6,268 bases of DNA from an uncultured Ruminococcus sp. (GTDB lineage Bacteria; Bacillota; Clostridia; Oscillospirales; CAG-272). The stretch spans positions 1 to 6,268 of the forward strand of contig URUL01000102.1 of NCBI GenBank assembly GCA_900551005.1, given 5' to 3'. Under the pieces are notes generated by a model. It was not told the origin of the DNA and made no database searches. It worked only from the letters and a program-made list of their open reading frames with translations. Positions 1-4,668 of this stretch are shown in pieces; the first letter of the stretch is position 1; each line of letters starts with the position of its first letter. Both the position numbers and the translations under genes were made by a program.

Positions 1-369
1 CTGTGCCATGCCGTTACGGCAGGGGCTCCCGCCCTGCCTAAGCGCGCTCAGCGCCTCGGCTCTGTCAGCGCACAGACTTCATGCACGCCCGCCACTCCCT
101 TTATATGCGGGCGTGGAACCAGCGCATACGCGAATCTGCTCGGCTCCTTCGTGTGATGTGTTTGCACGCGTGGTATGGATAAAGCTATGGGGAGAGACAG
201 ACTTGAATTTTTTGCTTTGACCACTGCCCGCACTCGCTTGCCACGCAGTACTCCCTGCGACTCAGTCGCGTATGCAGAAGGAGTTCAAAAGAGGAATCCC
301 TTCCTCTTTTTGTCCTTTTCGTACTTTTCGGACAAGCGAAAAGCACTTTATGTTTCATGTACTTTTGCA
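1..369. repeat. Long intergenic repeat, copy 1 (left end outside window)
   Basis: This segment aligns with 551-921, about 88% identical by hand alignment. The offset is 550 at the left end, 553 near position 84 and 552 from position 107 onward, so the copies differ by indels of 2, 1 and 1 bases. Such frame-breaking indels argue against protein coding although several ORFs run through it. It carries many inverted repeats: TGCCG/CGGCA (9-21), CACGCCCGC/GCGGGCGTG (84-92 with 107-115), CGTGTGA/TTGCACG (150-168), GCGAC/GTCGC (257-269), a perfect 10-bp AAAAGAGGAA/TTCCTCTTTT hairpin with a 4-base loop (287-310), and GTACTTTTCG/CGAAAAGCAC with one mismatch (321-346). Copy 1 begins at the window edge, so its true left border is unknown. 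No transposase, target-site duplication or terminal inverted repeat is visible. I do not recognise the family. It could be a non-autonomous mobile element, a structured RNA, or a lineage-specific intergenic repeat. Confidence 0.85.
287..311. repeat. Perfect 10-bp hairpin with 4-base loop (repeat copy 1)
   Basis: AAAAGAGGAA (287-296) pairs with TTCCTCTTTT (301-310) across the loop TCCC. Read on the plus strand the hairpin ends in a run of five T, so it resembles a weak intrinsic terminator. The A-run on the other side makes it terminator-like on the minus strand as well. The equivalent hairpin in copy 2 is at 839-862 with loop AGCC. I cannot say that it terminates anything. Confidence 0.5.
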
Positions 370-550
370 TGACCAAAAGTACCAAAAGTCATCTAAGACG
401 TTCCCTCTTAGAAATCTCCCTGTAGTTCCCGCTTTGTTAAAGCGCGAACAATATATACCCTCCCGTGCGAACATATCGAGTGAACCGTCCGACTGCGGGC
501 AAAGGCAGGAGTACAGGCTCAAATGCACGGATTGTCTGCTCGCCTTTGCT
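359..550. other. Inverted-repeat-rich spacer between the two repeat copies
   Basis: I see no gene here. The segment holds a 9-bp inverted repeat GTACTTTTG/CAAAAGTAC (359-367 with 374-382), a tandem ACCAAAAGT pair (372-389), TCTAAGA/TCTTAGA (392-398 with 406-412), and CGCTTT-GTT-AAAGCG (430-444). It lies directly left of copy 2. It may therefore be the first part of a longer repeat unit of about 550 bases whose matching part for copy 1 lies outside the window. That is inference, because the window contains it only once. Confidence 0.5.
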
Positions 551-921
551 CTGTGCCATGCCGATATACGGCAGGGGTTCCCGCCTTGCCAAAGCGCGCC
601 CGGCGCCTTGTCCTCTGTCAGCGTACAGACTTCATGCACGCCCGCCACACCTTTATATGCGGGCGTGGAGCCGGCGCATACGCGAATCTGCTCGGCTACT
701 TCGTGTGATGTGTTCGCACGCGTGGTATAGAGAAAGCCATGGGGAGAGTCAGACTTGACTTTTTTGCTTTACTCATTTACCGCACTCACTTGCCACGCAA
801 TATTCCCTGCGACTCAGTCGCGTATGCGGAAGGAGTTCAAAAGAGGAAAGCCTTCCTCTTTTTGTCCTTTTCGTACTTTTCGGACAGGCGAAAAGTACCC
901 TGTGCTTATTGTACTTTCATA
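551..921. repeat. Long intergenic repeat, copy 2
   Basis: This is the second copy of the element at 1-369. The same hairpins recur: TGCCG/CGGCA (559-573), CACGCCCGC/GCGGGCGTG (637-645 with 659-667), CGTGTGA/TCGCACG (702-720), GCGAC/GTCGC (809-821), AAAAGAGGAA/TTCCTCTTTT (839-862), and GTACTTTTCG/CGAAAAGTAC (873-898), which is perfect here but has one mismatch in copy 1. Loops differ between copies (TCCC against AGCC in the 10-bp hairpin) while the stems are kept. Similarity fades after about 919, some 30 bases before the terminator of the importer operon, so the element sits between convergent or unrelated transcription units. Stretches 272-730, 523-708 and 739-924 are open, but they have no plausible ribosome binding site and their frames do not stay aligned between copies. 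Confidence 0.85.
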
Positions 922-943
922 TAAAACAATAGCCATATATCTT

Positions 944-979
944 TTCGACAAAAAATCGGCAGGGAGTATTCCCTGCCGA
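944..979 (-). terminator. Intrinsic terminator of the importer operon
   Basis: On the minus strand a perfect 10-bp GC-rich stem TCGGCAGGGA/TCCCTGCCGA (970-979 with 956-965, 4-base loop) is followed at once by six T (955-950). It begins five bases after the stop codon of the ATPase gene. This is a textbook rho-independent terminator and marks the 3' end of the operon. Confidence 0.93.
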
Positions 980-983
980 ACTT

Positions 984-1757
984 TTAATTGCCGCATTCTA
1001 TGCTTATCTCATTGAATATGCTCAGGATATCGGAAATCTGTGTCTGCTCCTTGTCCACGCCCGCCTTGTCAAGTATGGCATTTCCCTCATGCATCATGAT
1101 GAGACGGTTTCCATATTCCACGGCATAGCGCAGATTATGGGTTACCATGATGGCGGTAAGCTTTTTTTCGCGGACAATCTTATCCGTCAGCAGCATAATG
1201 GTTTCCGCTGTTTTCGGATCAAGCGCCGCCGTATGCTCGTCGAGCAAGAGAAGGTCGATTGGCGTCATCGTGCTCATTATCAGCGAAAGCGCCTGGCGCT
1301 GTCCTCCCGAAAGCAAGCCGACGGGAACCTCTGTCTTATCCTCAAGTCCGAGCCCGAGCGTATGCAGGAGCTCGCGGAAATACTGTGTCTTTTTTCTGTC
1401 AACGGCAAAGCCAAATCCATAGGGCTTTCCCTTATTTTCGGCAAGAGAGAGATTTTCCGTTATGGTCATATGCGGGACAGTACCGACAGACGGGTCCTGA
1501 AAAACTCTGCCTATCTTTCTCGCCCGCTTATATTCGGGTAGCTTTGTTATATCCGTGCCGTCAAGGATCACCTTTCCCGAATCGATCGGTATACTGCCGC
1601 TTATGATATTTAAAAGCGTTGTTTTTCCCGAGCCGTTTGACCCGACGACGGAAACAAAATCGCCCGTCCCGACAAAGAATGAAAAATCTCTGAAAAGCTC
1701 CGTTGTATTCACCGTACCGCGGTTAAAGGTCTTGTTTATTCCGAGAAGCTCAAGCAT
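984..1757 (-). CDS. trpZ: Tryptophan-type ABC importer, ATP-binding protein (TrpZ-like)
   Basis: This is the cytoplasmic ATPase that drives substrate import through the permease encoded upstream. The protein has 257 residues from the ATG at 1757. Numbering from a GTG three codons further upstream (1766), the motifs are Walker A GSNGSGKTT (42-50), Q-loop Gln90, signature LSGGQRQ (152-158), Walker B LLLLDEH with Asp176 and Glu177, D-loop ALDP (181-184), and switch His210 in VTHN. All are intact, so it should be active. The DEHTAALDP stretch and the start MLELLGINKTFNRGTVN match the ATPases that partner PF04392-type binding proteins. I prefer the ATG at 1757: GGGTGG lies five bases upstream, family members usually begin near ML(E/K)L, and it gives an 8-base overlap with the permease gene (ATGCTTGA). 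The GTG at 1766 has its AAAGG only three bases away. Assignment to tryptophan comes from the T-box, not from the ATPase itself. Confidence 0.93.
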   Translation of the reverse strand: MLELLGINKTFNRGTVNTTELFRDFSFFVGTGDFVSVVGSNGSGKTTLLNIISGSIPIDSGKVILDGTDITKLPEYKRARKIGRVFQDPSVGTVPHMTITENLSLAENKGKPYGFGFAVDRKKTQYFRELLHTLGLGLEDKTEVPVGLLSGGQRQALSLIMSTMTPIDLLLLDEHTAALDPKTAETIMLLTDKIVREKKLTAIMVTHNLRYAVEYGNRLIMMHEGNAILDKAGVDKEQTQISDILSIFNEISIECGN

Positions 1758-2706
1758 TTTTACCACCCGCCTTTCTCATCGTTCTCTTGGCAAGAAAAGC
1801 AGAGATTTTCTCATTGAAAATAAGAATAAGCGTGAAAAGTACGGCGTTGAGCAGCTTGAGATAGATTCCGTTTGTATCCACAAGCACGAGATAGTTCAGG
1901 CAGAGCGAATAGATAATCGCGCCGAATATCACGGCCGTCGTATCTTTGATAAATTTAATATTTGAAAAGACCGCCATGCCTATAATGACCGAGGCGAGAG
2001 CAAGAACGACCTTGCCGCTACCCGAATTATTGTCATACTGCATATAGAGCTGAGAATAGAGCGCACCTCCGACGGCGACAAAGCCGTTTGCAAGAGAGAT
2101 GCCGAGAATCTTATAAGTGCCGCTGTCCTTGCCGAGATAAGAAACGAGGCGCTCGTTTCCGCCTGTGGCGCTGAGCATATAGCCGAGCTTTGTCTTGAGG
2201 AAAAGGTCTATGATGATCTTTCCCAGTATGACGGCGATGAGAAGAATGATGATGGTAACGGCATCCTTGGCACGGGCGCTGTCACCGAAGAGCTTTACCG
2301 CATCGCCGCCGAAAAGCCCCTCCAGCCCTTTGCTTTTATAGGAGAAAATAGTGGTGGTATATCCTGTGCCCGTGAGCAGCTTCGTCAGCGCCAGATTAAC
2401 GGAAAGAAGCGCCGTCATGACGATGATGCCGGAGAGCAGCTTGGATATGCGGAATTTCACATGGAGCACTCCCGTGACGGCTCCTGCCGCCATGCCGACG
2501 GCAAATGCAAGCAGTATGGCGAGCACGGGATTCATTCCGAGACGGAGCATGAATACCGTTGCACAGACGCCACCGAGAGGAAAAGTGCCGTCAACGGACA
2601 GGTCGGGAAAATCCAATATCGAATAAGAGATATAAACTCCCAGCGCTATCACGGCAAAGCAAAGCCCCATCTGAAGCCCATCTATTGTAGTTCCCAGAAA
2701 AAGCAT
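1750..2706 (-). CDS. trpY: Tryptophan-type ABC importer, permease (TrpY-like)
   Basis: This is an inner-membrane permease of 318 residues, of the branched-chain-amino-acid/ribose type (BPD_transp_2). Hydrophobic segments lie near residues 9-29, 60-80, 90-111, 149-170, 199-221, 233-252, 256-276 and 283-302, with one possible further segment near 42-58, so eight or nine spans. The cytoplasmic coupling region is the conserved stretch around 174-200 (LGYMLSATGGNERLVSYLG and onward), followed by the helix containing ANGFVAVGGALYSQ. A short basic tail (KRTMRKAGGK) ends the protein. The gene starts 20 bases after the stop of the binding-protein gene. Its AAAGG sits 11 bases before the ATG, which is rather long spacing. 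Its 3' end overlaps the ATPase gene, suggesting translational coupling. Two identical subunits probably form the channel, as is usual when one permease gene is present. Substrate specificity is inferred from the operon leader. Confidence 0.92.
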   Translation of the reverse strand: MLFLGTTIDGLQMGLCFAVIALGVYISYSILDFPDLSVDGTFPLGGVCATVFMLRLGMNPVLAILLAFAVGMAAGAVTGVLHVKFRISKLLSGIIVMTALLSVNLALTKLLTGTGYTTTIFSYKSKGLEGLFGGDAVKLFGDSARAKDAVTIIILLIAVILGKIIIDLFLKTKLGYMLSATGGNERLVSYLGKDSGTYKILGISLANGFVAVGGALYSQLYMQYDNNSGSGKVVLALASVIIGMAVFSNIKFIKDTTAVIFGAIIYSLCLNYLVLVDTNGIYLKLLNAVLFTLILIFNEKISAFLAKRTMRKAGGKNA

Positions 2707-2726
2707 TTCTATTTTTTCCTTTCAGT

Positions 2727-3692
2727 TCATTTCGCTGAGACATCACTTGCCGTTATGTCTGCAGGGACGGTCAATCCGAGCGCCGTGCATGCCGCGCTGT
2801 TATAATAATTTGTCGGGTCTGTAACGACTATGGGAGCGATATCGGAAGCATTTTTGCCGCCGAGCACCTCAGCTGCCGCCTTGCCTGCCGCCATGCCGAC
2901 ATCGTTTTTATAATCGATGGAAGCGCTGGCAACGCAGCCTTTCTTTACCTGTTCTATTTCCGAGCCGAAAACGGGAATTTTCTTTTCGTTCGTTATGGGA
3001 AGGATATTGGTTTCGAGTTTGCCGACAACGGTATTGTCGAGCAGGTTTACAAAGCAATCCACGCCTGCATCGATGAGACTGTTCACGGCAGTATCTATGG
3101 TATTGATATCGGAGACGGCCTTATCCGTTATCCGCATGCCCGTGTAAGCCTCTGCTGCCTTCTTGAGATTGGCTACCTGAAGAGGTGAGCTGGATTCCTC
3201 CGTGGAATAGAGCACGCCTATATTGAGCTCGGTTTTGCCCATGAACGCTGTGACGACCTCGAGCTGCTTAGCGAAATTCGGGATATCGGATGAGCCGGTG
3301 ACATTCTCATAGTTTGCCATGGTAGCGCCGTCCGTTACCGCGCAGTAAACACCGGGAACGGCACCGTCCGCAGCATTTGCCGCCGCAACGGCGGAAGGGG
3401 TGGCGATGGCGATGATCACCTTGGCGCCTTTATTTACGAGCGTTTTTGCCTGAGACTGAGAAACGCTCGGGTCGAAATTGCTGTTGAGCAGCTCGACATT
3501 GTAATCATTGAGATTGATGCCGCTGTCGCGCAGACCGAGAACAATTCCCTCATAGCAATTTGTAAGTGACTCATGCGAGCCGAACTGGATGATACCGATA
3601 GTGGGTTTGGTTTTTTCTCCGCAGGCGGAAAAAGCAAATATTGACATAGCTATCAGAGCTGCCGAAATGATAAGAGAGATGATTTTTTTCAT
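2727..3692 (-). CDS. trpX: Tryptophan-type ABC importer, lipoprotein substrate-binding protein (TrpX-like)
   Basis: This is an extracellular, membrane-anchored binding protein of 321 residues of the ABC_sub_bind family (PF04392), which delivers the ligand to the permease. Residues 1-23 form a lipoprotein signal peptide (MKK, then a hydrophobic core) ending in FSAC, with Cys24 the lipidated residue. Phe at -3 is unusual but tolerated. After a short linker the mature domain starts at KPTIGIIQFGSHESL. Family features include IIAIATPSAVAAA (93-105), VTGSSDIPN (131-139), IGVLYSTEESSS (158-169), and the C-terminal DYKNDVGMAAGKAAAEVLGG region (260-279). Length and order fit a complete two-lobed protein. 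AAAGGG (3707-3702) lies nine bases before the ATG. It is the first structural gene after the T-box and the 20-codon leader ORF. The family binds aromatic amino acids or other small ligands. Tryptophan is inferred from the UGG specifier upstream. Confidence 0.92.
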   Translation of the reverse strand: MKKIISLIISAALIAMSIFAFSACGEKTKPTIGIIQFGSHESLTNCYEGIVLGLRDSGINLNDYNVELLNSNFDPSVSQSQAKTLVNKGAKVIIAIATPSAVAAANAADGAVPGVYCAVTDGATMANYENVTGSSDIPNFAKQLEVVTAFMGKTELNIGVLYSTEESSSPLQVANLKKAAEAYTGMRITDKAVSDINTIDTAVNSLIDAGVDCFVNLLDNTVVGKLETNILPITNEKKIPVFGSEIEQVKKGCVASASIDYKNDVGMAAGKAAAEVLGGKNASDIAPIVVTDPTNYYNSAACTALGLTVPADITASDVSAK

Positions 3693-3726
3693 GATTTTTA
3701 TCCCTTTCAGATTCTTTATTTTGTGT

Positions 3727-3789
3727 TTAGGCTGGTTTGTGATGTATGGTGATATTCAAATCACGCCATCGTCCCGATAATACAAACAT
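3727..3789 (-). CDS. Putative 20-residue leader peptide with one Trp codon
   Basis: This short ORF lies between the T-box terminator and trpX and reads MFVLSGRWRDLNITIHHKPA. It has the best ribosome binding site in this leader: AAAGGAG ending six bases before the ATG. Its stop codon is 34 bases upstream of the trpX start, so it would be translated only from transcripts that pass the T-box. Codon 8 is UGG (3768-3766), in the 5' arm of a small hairpin (ATGGCGTGAT with ATCACCAT, 3769-3746, with a 2-base bulge). Known precedent: B. subtilis rtpA has a tRNA-Trp T-box followed by a Trp-codon leader peptide. Here there is a single Trp, not a run, so stalling would have to be sensitive or context-dependent. 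I do not recognise the peptide. It could also be a chance ORF. Confidence 0.5.
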   Translation of the reverse strand: MFVLSGRWRDLNITIHHKPA

Positions 3790-3802
3790 AACATTCTCCT
3801 TT

Positions 3803-3844
3803 GCAAAAACAAAACGTCCCGAGTATCCGAAGATACTCGGGACG
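3803..3844 (-). terminator. T-box intrinsic terminator (UUCG loop)
   Basis: On the minus strand CGTCCCGAGTATC (3844-3832) pairs perfectly with GATACTCGGGACG (3827-3815) around a C(UUCG)G tetraloop. This 13-bp stem is followed by TTTTGTTTTT. The 5' arm CGTCCCGA is the part that is alternatively captured by CGGGUGG in the antiterminator, so stem formation should depend on the charging state of the tRNA. Confidence 0.95.
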
Positions 3845-4090
3845 AATAAATTCTTATCCGCGGTGCCACCCGAATGGAAATACAAAATGAATATTTCCCC
3901 TTTATCGCGTACCGATATATACGCGGCGCCATGATAACGGAAGCGCACCCCGTCGATTGCTACTTGCCTTTCGGCTTTCGTCCGCCCTCGGAAGCCCATT
4001 CGCCGAAAACTCCTCTGCCGTGCTCTCACCGCCCACAGCTCGCTTTGAAAATCGCCATTCGACTACTCTTCTTCTTCGCAGGTTTAATTT
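3803..4090 (-). promoter_or_regulatory. T-box riboswitch sensing tRNA-Trp
   Basis: This transcribed leader senses uncharged tRNA and controls read-through into the importer genes. Stem I is clear: a lower helix GAAG/CTTC (4071-4068 with 3994-3991), a specifier loop with AGTA on the 5' side (4067-4064) and GAATGG on the 3' side, and an upper helix GTCGAA/TTCGGC (4063-4058 with 4007-4002). At the top is GCTGTG/CACGGC (4039-4034 with 4022-4017) capped by a GGCGGTGAGAG loop. The specifier triplet next to the lower helix is TGG (3998-3996), i.e. Trp. The T-box core CGGGTGGCACCGCGG lies at 3872-3858. Its UGGC bulge (3868-3865) would pair with GCCA of a tRNA with G73, as bacterial tRNA-Trp has. Two independent contacts therefore agree on tRNA-Trp. 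The structure ends in the terminator at 3844-3803. Confidence 0.96.
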
Positions 4091-4096
4091 TTCTGC

Positions 4097-4125
4097 ATTA
4101 TATCACGGGAAAATACGTTTGTCAA
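4097..4125 (-). promoter_or_regulatory. Consensus sigma-A promoter of the trpXYZ transcript
   Basis: On the minus strand TTGACA (4125-4120) is separated by exactly 17 bases from TATAAT (4102-4097). A TG one base before the -10 box gives an extended -10. The A/T-run upstream (about 4130-4155) could act as an UP element. Transcription should start near 4090, just before T-box Stem I. Such a strong promoter suits a gene controlled by termination rather than by initiation. Confidence 0.93.
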
Positions 4126-4155
4126 TACCTTTTTTAAAAAAACAGAAAATTTTTT

Positions 4156-4668
4156 TCATGATTCGTAATATGGATTATTCGCGAAGCTATTGTAGCTCTG
4201 TGCCAGAGCATCCCACGTCTTAGAATCGACGATTCCCGTCTGCGGCAGACGGTTAATCCCCTGAAAATGCGTGATCGCATCCTGTGTCTCCGTATTATAT
4301 ACGCCGCTGGGAACGATATGCCCATAGTCATCATAGGCATGCGAGATGGCATTCAGTATCACTTGGACGGCTATCACGATATCGCTTATCTCACCCGCGC
4401 GTATCTGATATTTTGCATTCGGAAAGATATAGAGAGGCTCGCCGCCGCCCGTTATTTTGCCTACAGCAAGCGTAAAAAACGCCGTTAAGATATCCCATGA
4501 GGCACCGACCACCCTGACCGACACGGGAAGAACGTATAGCTCCAGCAACACCCAAACCGCCTTTTCTCTATCCCTGACGTATATTACCAAAGCGTTGACC
4601 ACTTCTATGCTTTTGTCTATCTGCGCTATGCGGCGCAGCATCATCTGAAGCTCGTATATTTCATTCAT
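4156..4668 (-). CDS. Small peptidoglycan-binding-domain protein with one degenerate repeat
   Basis: This protein has 170 residues. The C-terminal half (about 88-160) is a recognisable PG_binding_1 repeat: a helix with AVQVILNAIS, then SGVYNTETQDAITHFQ (121-136) and TGIVDSKTWDAL (144-155). The N-terminal half (1-65) follows the same spacing (YELQMMLRRIAQID, NALVIYVRDREKAV, LPVSVRVVGASWDIL). It has lost the usual D-G, G-P-x-T and F-Q residues, so it looks like a decayed copy of the same repeat. There is no signal peptide and no clear membrane segment. The ATG overlaps the stop of the upstream gene as ATGA, and AGAGG is seven bases upstream, so the two are probably translated together. The role is unknown. 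Binding to wall or spore cortex peptidoglycan is inferred from the domain. No catalytic domain is present. Confidence 0.85.
   Translation of the reverse strand: MNEIYELQMMLRRIAQIDKSIEVVNALVIYVRDREKAVWVLLELYVLPVSVRVVGASWDILTAFFTLAVGKITGGGEPLYIFPNAKYQIRAGEISDIVIAVQVILNAISHAYDDYGHIVPSGVYNTETQDAITHFQGINRLPQTGIVDSKTWDALAQSYNSFANNPYYES

Noticed and set aside
8..758. Several ORFs of 60-152 codons on both strands in the repeat region
   Set aside because: They shift frame between the two repeat copies because of 1- and 2-base indels, lack ribosome binding sites and show no domain. They appear to be by-products of a GC-rich repeat.
1..921. CRISPR array
   Set aside because: There are only two long diverged copies, not short identical repeats with unique spacers, and no cas gene is present.
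984..1766. GTG start at 1766 for the ATPase gene
   Set aside because: Its AAAGG is only three bases away. The ATG at 1757 has better spacing to GGGTGG and gives a typical family N-terminus.
1089..1965. Plus-strand ORFs of 91-150 codons opposite the ATPase and permease genes
   Set aside because: They are antisense shadows of well-supported genes, with no ribosome binding site or recognisable protein.
2351..3147. Plus-strand ORFs opposite the permease and binding-protein genes
   Set aside because: They are mirror frames of conserved minus-strand coding sequence and lack any signal of their own.
3990..4010. Other specifier triplets such as GAA or ATG next to TGG
   Set aside because: The triplet directly before the lower helix is the specifier by T-box architecture, and only TGG agrees with the C in the UGGC bulge and with a tryptophan-type importer.
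3727..4029. 100-codon minus-strand ORF running through the T-box region
   Set aside because: Most of it is the structured T-box RNA including specifier loop and terminator. Only the last 20 codons, behind their own AAAGGAG, are a plausible peptide.
4129..4155. A/T-run palindrome (TTTTTTAAAAAA) as terminator of the upstream operon
   Set aside because: There is no GC-rich stem. It is better explained as an UP-like element in front of the -35 box.
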